NCBI GenBank assembly: GCA_022559845.1
Contig: CM040128.1
Location: 221,325,643-221,389,642 of the forward strand
DNA length: 64,000 nt
Direction of reading: 5' to 3'
Source: Amorphophallus konjac
Taxonomy: Eukaryota; Streptophyta; Magnoliopsida; Alismatales; Araceae
In this document: positions 1 through 9,034 of the stretch, one piece after another
Layout: every line of letters begins with the position of its first letter
Numbering within the stretch: position 1 is the stretch's first letter
Notes under the pieces: model-generated
What the model was told of the DNA's origin: nothing
Seen by the model: the letters and a program-made list of their open reading frames with translations, nothing else
The model's database searches: none
Position numbers and translations under genes: made by a program

Positions 1-920
1 TTTCCATCTTTCTTCATAACCGGGACGATGTTAGCCACCCAATTGGGGTAGAGGACAACTCTAACAAATCTAGCCTTATGGAGCTTGTCGACCTCTTCTT
101 TCATCTTTAAAGCCATATTAGGGTGGAAACGCCTCAACCGTTGCTTGACTGGCACAGACCCTGGCTTAAGTGTAAGCCGATGTTCAACGAGCGCAGGATC
201 TAAACCAGGCATATCTTCATAACTCCATGCGAACGTGTCCTTGTATTCTTGTAGAACCAAAATGAGCGCCTCCTCTTCGGAGGGCGGCAAATTCTTGCTT
301 ACGAGGACAATCCTAGGGTCTTCCTCGGTACCCAAATTAATTTCTTTGGTAGGCTCTTCTACAGAGGCTGATGGTTCATCAAATCGTCTTATGCCACTAG
401 CAAAAGCATCAGCCTCGTCCTCATATTCTTCATAACTTTCATCCCCCTCTTCAATAGGGTCTTCATCATTCATAATTTCATAGACACCCAAACCCTCATA
501 AGAAACAACAGCATCCTCATATCTTAACTCTGGCAGGATGATTGGATTCTTTATAAATTCAGGAAGAGCTAAACAAGCCTGGCATCTGATAGCTAACTCC
601 AACAGAAACCTATGGGGAATCTGCTTACCCTTGGACTTCTTATGTGAATCTACCCCTTGAATTTTAGCGTTAGCAAAAGAAGAGGAGAAGCAACTAGCTT
701 GATCAGAAGAAGGAAGGGAAGGAGGTGAAAAAGTGGATACAGGAGGTAATACAGAGGAAGTCCCCTCACCAGAGGGGGAGAAAAGATTTAGCAATGAATC
801 TTGAAGGAGCGACCCCTGGGTCGGGACGCACTCAGAAGAGAAATAGGAGGTCTCCTCAACAGAAATGGAGGTTTGGAAAGTTGGGAATTTGGCATTTTTT
901 TGTTGTTGTTGTCTTTTTCT
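1..920 (-). pseudogene. Reverse transcriptase N-terminal region of element A (partial)
   Basis: An open minus-strand frame runs from 920 to the window edge. Its end shows the hallmark start of a gypsy RT: an acidic linker, a segment around 215-260 of the type YKDTFAWSYEDMPGLD, then RRFHPNMALKMKEEVDKL and finally VANIVPVMKKDGK at positions 3-35. The catalytic YxDD lies off the left edge. This frame differs from the upstream protease frame, which ends at a TAA at 788-790. The two overlap between 788 and 920, so a frameshift lies there, plausibly at the T-run near 894-901. I see this frame change directly; whether it is a mutation or a translational shift cannot be decided here. Confidence 0.85.
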
Positions 921-2455
921 TCATTTTTATTTTCTATTTCTAGAAGAAAGCAGTGTGAAGGGAGGATAGCAGGAGGAGTGGAAATTGCCAGATCAGAGAA
1001 AGATTGAATCAGTGATGGCCCGTGCGGGGGCGTGATGGAGAGTTTAGAAAATCGCTCGAGGAGCGAAGAAGGAATTGTGAGAGAAACTTGGATTGAATCT
1101 GGAGACAAATTGATTGTAATCAGAGGCGGTCTTGGCACGCGACCAAACCGATGAGAATATAGAGAAGCAAGCACAGATGGATGCATGGAAGTGAGAGAAA
1201 AGAGGCCGGCCCACAGCCTGTCCACGGTGAAACCTTCTTCAAACGGAACATCTGGCTCTCCAGTATCAGTGTAGTCACTCAGCAGCTGCCTCTTATCTGT
1301 AATTACGGCCGGCTTCTCAATCAATTCATGAATAAGTGGCGGCCATTCCGGATCAGTCGGCATGAAGAGGCGGCTCAAAGAAATAGTAATATCTTGCATA
1401 TCAAACCACATGTACCAGTCACATTCTGGATCATCCATTTTCCTTCTCTTGTCAGGCCTTAAGGACTCCAGGGCTTTGTATGTGGCCAACGGGGCAATAT
1501 GACGAGCAAACTGTCTAGCATGGACATCCTGACAATCTAGCATGGAAGTAATTACAGTAGTTTGCTCATTATTTTGAAAGCCACCTGTGACAAAATGTGT
1601 CTTCAATGTCCAAGTGAGCGGTTGGCGATCTATTTTTAATGTAGATGTCATAAATGCCCATGGTTCATCTTTGTTTTTGCCTGGCCCTTTGTAACCTAGG
1701 CCACCTCGTGTAATCAGCTTCTGAGGTTTAACAGGCCTAATCCTGCCTTGACAATTGGCACCCAGACCTTTGCCATTTTGATACCCCATTTTCATTAAGA
1801 TGCTCCAGCCAGAGGTGTCCATCATTGTTTCCTTCTTTTTCCCCTTGGGAGGCAGGGGTGTCATAGCAACTGTTGTGACTTTTTCTGGCATTGGTCGTGG
1901 ACAAGGGACGTCAAGCACAGATAATAGTGGCTTGTTGGCCGGCCACATGGACGGAACTGATGAAGCCACGTGAATATCCTCCTCTGGCAGGATTGGCATA
2001 CTGGTAACTTTAATAATGTGGCCCTTGTGTGGGAATTTAAGGCACTGGTGATTTGTGGAGGGCACCGCATCGAGTTGCTGAATGTAGGGGCGTCCCAGAA
2101 TGCCATTAAATGTCGGATACATATCCATAATGTGAAAATCTGCTGTGATGGCGGCAGGACCTAAACTTACTTTTAACGTAATCATGCCTAGACGAGGTTT
2201 CTTCGTGTTATCATATGCAGTTACTGTGATAGTAGACGGCCGAATTTGGCTTTCCGGAATGCCACACAACTCCAAGGTGCTAGGTGGCAAGACATTGATG
2301 GATGCCCCAGTGTCCACCAGACATTGCTTAAGAGCCACCTTATTGATGTCAACTGTGATGCATAGAGCGTACTTTCTTGCTGGGAGTGGCGCCAGTTCAT
2401 GTTCATGGAAAGTAATTGCCGGCTGACTGCTAGCGGGTGTTAAAACCGTGACTAT
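788..2455 (-). CDS. Aspartic protease with G-patch domain (element A)
   Basis: Retroviral-type aspartic protease that would cut the Gag-Pol polyprotein inside the virus-like particle. The catalytic DTGAS motif is at about 2300-2314 and the second conserved block ILGRPYI at about 2080-2100. About 90 residues after the protease core comes a G-patch (GWSILMKMGYQNGKGLGANC, about 1720-1812), a glycine-rich RNA-binding module known between protease and RT in some plant gypsy elements and in betaretroviruses. The frame is open from the TAG at 2456-2458, with no methionine needed, so it was probably translated as part of a longer polyprotein. The last 100 residues are low-complexity and end at TAA 788-790, just where the RT frame takes over. 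Confidence 0.85.
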   Translation of the reverse strand: MVTVLTPASSQPAITFHEHELAPLPARKYALCITVDINKVALKQCLVDTGASINVLPPSTLELCGIPESQIRPSTITVTAYDNTKKPRLGMITLKVSLGPAAITADFHIMDMYPTFNGILGRPYIQQLDAVPSTNHQCLKFPHKGHIIKVTSMPILPEEDIHVASSVPSMWPANKPLLSVLDVPCPRPMPEKVTTVAMTPLPPKGKKKETMMDTSGWSILMKMGYQNGKGLGANCQGRIRPVKPQKLITRGGLGYKGPGKNKDEPWAFMTSTLKIDRQPLTWTLKTHFVTGGFQNNEQTTVITSMLDCQDVHARQFARHIAPLATYKALESLRPDKRRKMDDPECDWYMWFDMQDITISLSRLFMPTDPEWPPLIHELIEKPAVITDKRQLLSDYTDTGEPDVPFEEGFTVDRLWAGLFSLTSMHPSVLASLYSHRFGRVPRPPLITINLSPDSIQVSLTIPSSLLERFSKLSITPPHGPSLIQSFSDLAISTPPAILPSHCFLLEIENKNEEKDNNNKKMPNSQLSKPPFLLRRPPISLLSASRPRGRSFKIHC

Positions 2456-2458
2456 CTA

Positions 2459-3367
2459 TTCAACTGGAATGTCCTCATTGACCATCACCTTTTGCAGATA
2501 TTCTTCCAAAGCTAGCTGATGAGTGGTGGACCTTTTAATTAATTCTAGGATTGAAATCCTTACTGGGGTTCGGTCCAAGTGCTTTAGCAAATCATACTGA
2601 GTCCCTGGCACTGACTCTTGTTCTTGTTCTTGCTCTTGCGGCCCCTGCACGGGCTCTAGCTCTCTCTGTGGAAAAATACGGTGGAACATCTGTCCACTGC
2701 GGAGCGGCGCCACGCCTTGACGTGCCTCTGTCGGGGCAAGTGTGGGAGGAGGATTAGAAGAAGAAGAAGGTGTGTTGGTGTTAAGAGGTGGTGGAGTGGG
2801 AGTTCCCGCAGAGGGAATCCCCGTAGGGGGTGTTGGTGCCCCGGTAGGAGGCGTAGGAGTAGAAAGGGGTACCCGAATGCGGGGGGAATTGGTGGGGGGT
2901 GGAATGAGAAGAGTTCTGGGTACAAAAGGTGGTGGAACCGATGGTGGAGGGATCCTTGCTGGTGGAGGAGTAGTGGTGGGGGGTGCAGTGGGCGTTGGCG
3001 ATGGGCGGATAAGGAGTGGCCTAGAGGGCAGTGGTGAAGGGTTGGTGGTGGATGGGTTTTGTTGTGGGGTAGGCTGTGGAGGTGGTAAGCGTGTAAGAAG
3101 GGGTTGAACCGGCAAGGTTGGAGAATTGGTGGTAGGAGGTGGAATAACGGGGCGCAGAAGGGATCGGCCCACTTGGGGAGCAGAAGAAGAGGAAAGGGTG
3201 CGCAAGAGGCGCAGAGGTTGATTTTGATTGTGACTAAATGCCCCGACAGAGGCGTTTTCTTCATGCCATCCCTGCCCTCTCTCCACCTCATGGAGGGACG
3301 TGACAGGGTTTACGTGCTGGTTTGGCGGGTGCTCCGGCAGTGGATTGTGGACAATCCCCATATCGTG
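2459..3367 (-). CDS. Proline-rich linker of the Gag-protease frame (element A)
   Basis: About 300 codons in the same frame as the Gag upstream and the protease downstream, bounded by a TAG on each side (3368-3370 and 2456-2458). The translation is a long run of Pro, Thr and Ser with PPP blocks, followed by a more ordered segment of about 60 residues near the end. No enzyme motif is visible. It resembles the disordered spacer between Gag and protease in plant gypsy polyproteins. The ORF on the opposite strand here is Gly/Arg-rich and is only the complement of this low-complexity stretch. Confidence 0.7.
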
Positions 3368-4753
3368 CTAAGGCGCTGGAGCTTGTTGTTGCTGCTGTGG
3401 AGCTGGTTGCTGTGGCTGCTGAGCCTGTTGCTGTCGAGGAGACCTTCTTTCTTTCATGGTGGCGATGAACTGTCTCATCTCATCCCAATTGATGCCACCT
3501 TGGTCATTTAGGTCATAAATGTAATCTCTGAAGTGGAAGCAACGATCAAGGTTATGACCAGGTGCACGATGGAAAGCGCAGTAACGGGATGTATCATCAT
3601 TAGCGGGCCACGCTGTTCTTTCCCTTGGTAACATGAGCAAATTGGCGGCCATTAAAGCATTGAAAATATCCGGGAGACTTTCTGGTAGTGGAGGGTAGTG
3701 GTCCCTTTTGGGGCCAAGTGGTGGTCTCCGTTGTTGTTGTTGGCCATAGTTGGTAGGTGGTGGTACCTGGTGGTACTGTTGGGGAGCTGGAGGGTTAGCG
3801 CGGGGCGCTTGGTTTTGCGGTGAAGCAAAGGAATGTTGGGATGCGAATTGGTGTTGTGGAGTGGAGTTGAAATGGGAGTTTTGTGGTGGAGGAGGGTTAG
3901 GTCGTGGGTTGGCTTGGTGGGGGTGGCCAACTACACCAACCTGCTCGTTTGCAATCGTGCCCTCCGTCGTGGGCCCGCTGTTGTTGACATTTGTACTTTT
4001 CTTAAATAGCCGTGGCTTCGGCTCAAACATGCCCATAATGGGTGAATCCTTCATCTGCGTCTGGATATAACGAGCCCTTTCATAGAGCTCCTCCATGGTG
4101 GTTAGCCTATTCATGGCCAAGATATGCCGGAATTGAAGAGTTGCATTGGAAATTATCATCTTGACTTGTTCTTGTTCCGACAGTGTATCTTTCAGCTTCT
4201 CGGCCATCAACCGCCATCTATCAGCAAACATTATGAAGTCCTCCTCGGGCTTCATTTTTTCCGCAACCAGGTCCGTGAGTGAGAGGGAGGGTCCGACCCG
4301 GTCTCTGTACTTCTGCAAGAACTTCCTCTGAACGATATCAAAGTCACCGGCATCAGCAGGATCCAATGAATAGAACCATTCAAGGGCTGGCCCCTCCAGA
4401 GATCTCCTAAATAAGTAAGCCAAAGAGGCCTTGTTGTCTTGCCAAAAGGAGGTCTCGTACATGAAATCCTTCAAATGAATAAAAGGATTACCAGTCCCAT
4501 TATATCGCCAAAAGTTCGGCATCTCAGATGGTGGTAAGTGGAAGACTGGCAATGTAGGGAGCGAGATCTCCAGGGCATTCTTAGCCATAGTGACCTTCTT
4601 CAGTTGCTCTTCCATGCTTGCCAACTTCTGAAGCAGTAGAACATTAGTGTCGGACTCGACTGGGGTCGGATTTTGAATAAAAGAATGCGGTATAGGCGTC
4701 CGTAGAATGCGGGGAGGTTGGAGAAATTGGTGCCTAACCGCAGAGTGGCTCGC
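3368..4753 (-). CDS. Gag capsid/nucleocapsid (element A)
   Basis: Structural protein that packages the element RNA. The central block (about 3980-4540) is a Retrotrans_gag domain, with the helical capsid signature FLYLFRRSLEG-type region followed by WFYSL and FLQKYRD. A knuckle-like YCAFHRAPGHNLDRC motif at about 3540-3590 is the variant CxxH form used by plant Tat/Athila-type Gags. The C-terminus is a Gln/Pro-rich tail ending at TAG 3368-3370. The frame is open from the preceding TAG at 4754-4756; a likely internal start is the ATG at 4614-4616. This Gag shares no similarity with those of the Sirevirus-like elements elsewhere in the window. Confidence 0.88.
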   Translation of the reverse strand, partial: ASHSAVRHQFLQPPRILRTPIPHSFIQNPTPVESDTNVLLLQKLASMEEQLKKVTMAKNALEISLPTLPVFHLPPSEMPNFWRYNGTGNPFIHLKDFMYETSFWQDNKASLAYLFRRSLEGPALEWFYSLDPADAGDFDIVQRKFLQKYRDRVGPSLSLTDLVAEKMKPEEDFIMFADRWRLMAEKLKDTLSEQEQVKMIISNATLQFRHILAMNRLTTMEELYERARYIQTQMKDSPIMGMFEPKPRLFKKSTNVNNSGPTTEGTIANEQVGVVGHPHQANPRPNPPPPQNSHFNSTPQHQFASQHSFASPQNQAPRANPPAPQQYHQVPPPTNYGQQQQRRPPLGPKRDHYPPLPESLPDIFNALMAANLLMLPRERTAWPANDDTSRYCAFHRAPGHNLDRCFHFRDYIYDLNDQGGINWDEMRQFIATMKERRSPRQQQAQQPQQPAPQQQQQAPAP

Positions 4754-5176
4754 CTATTGGGCTGGCATGGCCGTACCGGGTGTTGGTGGACGGGAAGGAG
4801 GTTTGTGTAAGACCGCCTGGTCATTAGTGAGGTGATGGCCACTCTCGGCCGGAGGGGGATTAGAGGAGGAAGAGGGAACGGACTTCCCCTTCAAAGCGGC
4901 CTGAACTGCCTGCCGTTGGGAATCATCCAACTGAGATAGTGCATTAATTAAATCGGTGACGTTAATGGATGGGGAAGAATTCCCGGAGGTGTTGGAAGGC
5001 ACAGCCTGAGAAGAGGGCTCAACCTCTTTGGAAGTGGTGTCGACCACATGAACATGCGGATAATGGGAATGAGGAGGGTAATTTCCCTCATGATAGATGG
5101 AATCTTGGAGGGGGATTTCATATTGACCGAAAACATTCTCATCCTTATCATCATATGAATACCCGTAGCCCGCCAT
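4754..5176 (-). CDS. N-terminal leader segment of the Gag frame (element A)
   Basis: 141 codons from ATG 5174-5176 (protein begins MAGYGYSYDDKDE) to TAG 4754-4756, in frame with the Gag that follows. It is acidic and Tyr-rich at the start, Ser/Pro-rich later, with a short helical piece (LINALSQLDDSQRQAVQAAL) near 4880-4950. The frame is also open upstream to 5401, but the first ATG in a plausible Gag context is the one chosen. It is probably the N-terminus of the Gag polyprotein, now separated by a stop codon. Confidence 0.6.
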   Translation of the reverse strand: MAGYGYSYDDKDENVFGQYEIPLQDSIYHEGNYPPHSHYPHVHVVDTTSKEVEPSSQAVPSNTSGNSSPSINVTDLINALSQLDDSQRQAVQAALKGKSVPSSSSNPPPAESGHHLTNDQAVLHKPPSRPPTPGTAMPAQ

Positions 5177-5765
5177 GTTGATGATCTTACCTGAATGGAG
5201 TTTCATGTTTAAGAGGAGAGACGGCCTTATAAAGGAACTATCAAACAAAACCCACTCAATCCAAACAAGCCAAATCAACCCAAGCAAGTTTATGCAACCA
5301 AGTTGAGATGAACGCAAGATTTTAGTGTTACGCTTGAGATTAGAGTGGATTAAGTTGCAGAATAATTCCCTCTTTTGCAAAGTGAAACCTAGTTTATCCA
5401 AGTGTGATCTCAGGGTTAACTAGATTCTTTCTCTTTTCTCACCAACGATAGGTTCTCTATACTTCGGGTACTTCAAGGGTACAACCAGCCCGGCGTCCGT
5501 GAGGGAATCTACGGGTGCGGGGACTTACGGAGGTCTTGGAAAAGGGATTTCCGGTCCAAAGAGACGAAGTGCTCAATGGAGGGTTGTCCCGATTCCAAGA
5601 GAGGTGTGTGGAATCCTAGTGTAGAGAGAGGAGGTCTCTCAACCAAATGCCACAAGATGCAAAATAATATGATCAGATCACAGCATATAGGCAAGCAATG
5701 TAATAATCAGTCCAGCAATCACAGACAGCAACAGGAAACAGGTTTCTGTAAAACACAGGAAAGAG

Positions 5766-6102
5766 ACGACATGGGGCATGTCGCTATCAACCAAAGAGAC
5801 GACAGAGTCACTGTCGTGAATCACTGTGAAAGCCCATGAGCCAGCAGTGAGAAAAAAAACACGCCTCTGGGTGAGGCGCTATAAGTGAAAAGGACGCCTC
5901 TGCAAGAGGGCGTCAAATCTGGAAACGCACCTTGACGTGAGGCGCTATGCAATAGAAGGGCGCCCTGGGGCAGGGCGTGAATTCACAGATAGTGTGATAA
6001 AAGCAGTAGAATAATGAAAGACGCCTTGGCAGAAGACGTAACACAGCAAGAAAACGCCCTGGATGAAGGCGTTAAAAGAAAAAGCGCCTCTGGTTGAGGC
6101 GT
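5766..6102. repeat. Array of short hairpins with about 31-33 bp spacing (leader of element A)
   Basis: Nine dyad-symmetric units of about 20 bp start near 5766, 5799, 5861, 5894, 5925, 5960, 6021, 6054 and 6084. Steps are 30-35 bp, or double that where a unit is missing. Typical units are ACGCCTCtgggtGAGGCGCT and GCGCCCTggggcAGGGCGT: 5-7 bp arms around a 4-6 base loop, separated by A-rich spacers. Arms change together (CGCCTC/GAGGCG versus CGCCCT/AGGGCG), as expected if the stem matters. It is not CRISPR: units are degenerate, spacers are short and A-rich, and the context is eukaryotic. Confidence 0.8.
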
Positions 6103-6207
6103 TAATTAAGGAAATAATCAAACAATCACAAACTGGCTGATCCCGGGAGTGTGCAGTGTGCACGGTGGAGGGTGCCCGTGGGGCACAAAAGGAGGGGTAC
6201 CGTGGGT

Positions 6208-6262
6208 ACCGAGGGGAAAGGGCACACGTGGGTGTCGAAGGGGAAAGGGCACACGTGGGTGC
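6208..6262. repeat. Tandem duplication next to the primer site (element A)
   Basis: Two head-to-tail copies of a unit of about 27 bp containing GGGGAAAGGGCACACGTGGGTG, in the GC-rich leader block 40-90 bp from the primer binding site. Each contains the E/G-box-like CACACGTGGG. No coding potential. Confidence 0.7.
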
Positions 6263-6300
6263 CAATAGGAGATGGTAATCAAAAGAAAAACAGTGGATGT

Positions 6301-6317
6301 CCCACCGTGATCGCCAA
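6301..6317 (-). other. Primer binding site (element A)
   Basis: On the minus strand TTGGCGATCACGGTGGG begins two bases after the LTR end. Sites beginning TGGCG are common in plant Tat/Athila-type gypsy elements and differ from the initiator-Met site of the other elements here. The exact tRNA is not assigned. Confidence 0.65.
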
Positions 6318-6977
6318 TTTGTAGATTGTGATAAATCCACACATGAAGAGTTTAAATACGAGAAAACATAAGGGGGAGAGATGATATAATAATAAAGAAA
6401 AGAAGCACGTGGTGCTACTAAGGAGGGTGATCGCCAGAGGGGTTACCTCAAGAAGAAACAAAGAAGATCGCGAATACCTGGTGGAAAATAGAACGCGGGA
6501 TGGATTGTGAATTCCTCCTCCTCCTTCAATCGGCCGACCGATGAATGGGGTTTTCCTTTATTGATTACCCTAGCAAAAAAGACAAAACAAACAAACAGAG
6601 AGAAGTGGATCAGCCAAGTGAATGTAGTATCAATCCCAAATAAATGATATGATGATGAATAGAGAACAACATGCGCACCTTTTTTTTTTTGTTTGAAAAC
6701 CCCTAAGAGTTAGGGAAAGGAAAAGGATGTAATGCTAATGCAAAATGAAGAAAACCGTATGATGACCGATGAAAAACAACACAATTAGATAAGCAAAAAA
6801 CCCTGCTGTCCCTGACGACAGTAAAGGGGAACCGAAGTTGATGTTGTTGGCAGGAAGAAAAGGAAGCAGAGAGCTCTAAAGATTGCACAGGAAGAAGATG
6901 GATAGCCTCCGTAAATTCAGCATCTATGTATAAAAACTCTGACCTCGGTAACCTCTGTCAAGATCGACCAGAGCTCC

Positions 6978-6985
6978 TTTATATA
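6978..6985 (-). promoter_or_regulatory. LTR TATA box (element A)
   Basis: Minus-strand TATATAAA about 610 bp into the LTR, in a CCTATATAAAGGAGCTC context. Transcription would start about 30 bp downstream, near 6950. Confidence 0.65.
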
Positions 6986-7120
6986 GGATTTCAACCGAAG
7001 ATAAACTCAAATTTAGGAAGATAAGGACGGGCAATGATCAATGAAGGCAGGACTCTAGTTCCAAATCGAGCAAGGAGACCATTGGAGGCAGGGAACTATT
7101 CAGGAAAGGCATACTCAAAC

Positions 7121-7460
7121 ACGACTCTGAAGGATAAAACACGACCTTCAGAAGGACGTCAAATTATAAATTGACGACCTACATCCAGACGTTACTCAAA
7201 ACACGACCAGCAACAAGGGCGTCACTTCTTGGATTTAATTTTGGCAATAAAACTTACTTTATTTGAAAATTATGAGAAACCGCCTGAGATGAAGGCGTTA
7301 CTTGAAAACACGCCCTGAGGAAGGACGTTAATCAATATTTGGAATTTATTTTGAAATCGGATAATACCAGGAATTGATGCCCTCATATTTGGTCGTCCTT
7401 TCTTAAGAACACGCCCTAGATAAGGTCGCTTTTAAAAATAACGCCCCTCTTCAGGTCGCG
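7121..7460. repeat. Second array of dyad units, in U3 of element A
   Basis: Units related to the leader array start near 7121, 7141, 7174, 7203, 7279, 7310, 7411 and 7441, again mostly about 30-33 bp apart. Examples are ACGACCTTCAGAAGGACGT and ACGCCCTGAGGAAGGACGTT. Dyads are less perfect than in the leader. The array lies about 135-480 bp upstream of the TATA box on the transcribed strand. Confidence 0.7.
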
Positions 7461-7593
7461 AATCACAAAAAAATGCAAGAATAAATCACAAAAATAGAAA
7501 AACTTTATATTATAGAAATATTGAAGTTCACTTTGGGGCGTCAACATAGTGACATGAGATTTGATCAACATAGCGTTAATTTTGGCGTGTCTA

Positions 7594-7909
7594 CAGCCGG
7601 CTGGAGAGGGTGGAGGTGAGCCCCTTTTGTAACTCTTGGCGTGGCGGACTAGCGCGGTTCGTGTAGGCCCGTTCAAGGATACGAGCGGCCCTCTCTGCAC
7701 CGCTCTTCATCTTTAGACGGTCCCATAAAAGCCATTCGTTCTCCAGGAGTTCTTCTCCCACATGTTCGGCAGCACCCTCAAACGGTCTATCGTAGGGCCG
7801 TGCGTCGATTAAGGCGGTTCTAAGTCAACCGCGCGTCTTCCCGGTGCTGCAGAAAGGTGAGTGTCTCCCCTTCCTTTCCAAGGTACAGCGTGACTATCAC
7901 GTACGGCAT
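7594..7909 (-). pseudogene. Orphan gene-like fragment of unknown function
   Basis: Between element A and element C the minus strand has two short frames that look like protein: ATG 7907-7909 to TAG 7820-7822 (30 codons, begins MPYVIVTLYLGKEGE) and, in another frame, about 77 codons from 7824 to the TAG created at the LTR junction (7591-7593). The second has a strongly helical, charged composition (EGAAEHVGEELLENEWLLW). No family is recognised. It may be a host exon or old transposon ORF with a frameshift, cut by insertion of element A. The remaining sequence to 8068 shows no gene. Confidence 0.3.
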
Positions 7910-8068
7910 CTTGGTGGCGATCACGGTACTTTTTCGTTGCTCTCTGTCTTATTTTCTTTCTCTCGCTCTCGTGGTTTGCTCATCGCTCGTTGTTCCATAC
8001 ATTTGATGCGCTTTGACCATCGGTGAGAGAGCGGGAGGAAGGAATATATATCTACACTAACGTTCTAT

Positions 8069-8973
8069 CCATGACCCACAAGGCTCCAACCTGCACCCAA
8101 GGTTGATGGTTTAAAGAGGGTTAATGCTGAGCACCCTTTCGGTCGGAACATAGGTGACCCTTCATCTACCCGGTCATAGGTGTGAGTAGGCACACTTTTC
8201 TATTGGGTTTTGGGTTAGGACGTCTTCATGTGAAATCAATAGACTTCTTCTAACTCATGGTCTTGGTTTCATCGAATTTACTCATTCCTAGCCTGAGTTA
8301 TGATTTTCGTAATATTATAATTTATTCTCCTTTATTCCAGTTGCGACCTTTTGGTAGCCCGAGGTAATCCGGGTATAACTCTAGCATCCAGGCAGTATTT
8401 GGCCTTGACCTCAACATAGAAGATGTGGCTGACATCCAAAAAGAAATTATGGACTTGGGTTCAGGTCATTTCATTAACCACAGACAAAGTTATGAATTCC
8501 CCATTAATTACATTCGAGTTCTCCTAACAGTCACACCTCTTCGTGACAGTTGGCAGCCAAAGGGCTCATAACCTTGGGTTCTGATGCGAATTGGGCTTCT
8601 ACCCCAACAGAGGAGTTTGGGTTAAGCGCCCAAGCTTTCTAATGGGCCTAGTTTCATCCCATTTGGTTGGTTGTGGACCAAGATATCCTTATTTTAACGG
8701 GTGACTGCGTTTTCTGTAATTGTTTCGACCCATTATCACAAACTCCCTCTTTCTCCCTATTAGACCTATTTTTCAGAAGTTATGCTCTTCATCAAAGTTG
8801 ATCCTTACCCAATGGTCGTGCAATGGATTTGGTTCCACCTAATTCTGATCTTCCTACGTTAAGTTACGAATTTTCTAAGGGTTCTTTAATAATCTATCCA
8901 GATTTCTAGCCCATTGAGTCCATGGGCCCGAATTGTACTCAATTGGGCCAGTGCCCAATTGGTGGTCATAACA
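8069..8973 (-). repeat. Truncated 3' LTR of element C
   Basis: Begins TGTTATGACC at 8973 (minus strand) right after the polypurine tract and is collinear with 16071-16979 of the right LTR. Similarity stops abruptly at 8069/16071 (after CCATGACCCAC on the plus strand). The missing part, about 2.4 kb, includes the 32-bp array. Confidence 0.85.
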
Positions 8974-8990
8974 TCCTCTCCTCCTTAAAA
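8974..8990 (-). other. Polypurine tract (element C)
   Basis: Minus-strand TTTTAAGGAGGAGAGGA directly before the 3' LTR, in the GAGGATGAAATT context usual for chromovirus pol ends. It primes plus-strand DNA synthesis. Confidence 0.8.
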
Positions 8991-9034
8991 ATAATTTCAT
9001 CCTCAAAATTAACTCAAATTTTTTTTAAGAAAAA

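Larger units (their letters stand above)
5177..6300 (-). other. Untranslated leader of element A
   Basis: The 1.1 kb between the primer site and the first Gag ATG. I see no gene. It holds the hairpin array at 5766-6102 and, next to the primer site, a GC-rich block (6140-6262) with several short inverted repeats such as GGTACCgtGGGTACC and a tandem duplication. Leaders of LTR elements usually carry RNA dimerisation and packaging signals; assigning that role here is inference. Confidence 0.7.
1..7595 (-). mobile_element. Ty3/gypsy LTR retrotransposon with G-patch protease (element A, partial)
   Basis: Read on the minus strand this is the 5' half of an LTR retrotransposon: 5' LTR (6320-7595), primer site (6301-6317), 1.1-kb leader, Gag, proline-rich linker, aspartic protease with G-patch, and the start of reverse transcriptase, which runs off the left edge. 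The order Gag-PR-RT and the CxFHxxxGHxxxxC knuckle in Gag are typical of plant Ty3/gypsy elements. A primer site beginning TGGCG rather than TGGTATCAGAGC argues for a non-chromovirus (Tat/Ogre-like) lineage; that placement is an inference. Integrase and the 3' LTR are outside the window. The copy is probably inactive because of in-frame TAG codons and a frame change before RT. Confidence 0.9.
6320..7595 (-). repeat. 5' LTR of element A (1276 bp)
   Basis: The boundaries are set by terminal inverted repeats TGTAGA at 6320-6325 and TCTACA at 7590-7595 and by the adjacent primer site. Reading on the minus strand, U3 carries the array 7121-7460, a TATA box follows at 6978-6985, and R/U5 runs to 6320. 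The partner LTR is outside the window, so the target duplication cannot be checked. Confidence 0.8.

Noticed and set aside
2681..3107. Plus-strand Gly/Arg/Val-rich ORFs
   Set aside because: They are the complement of the Pro-rich linker of element A and exist only because that sequence is low-complexity.
5861..6102. CRISPR-like regular short repeats
   Set aside because: Repeat units are degenerate dyads with short A-rich spacers, inside the leader of a eukaryotic LTR element; no unique spacers or cas genes.
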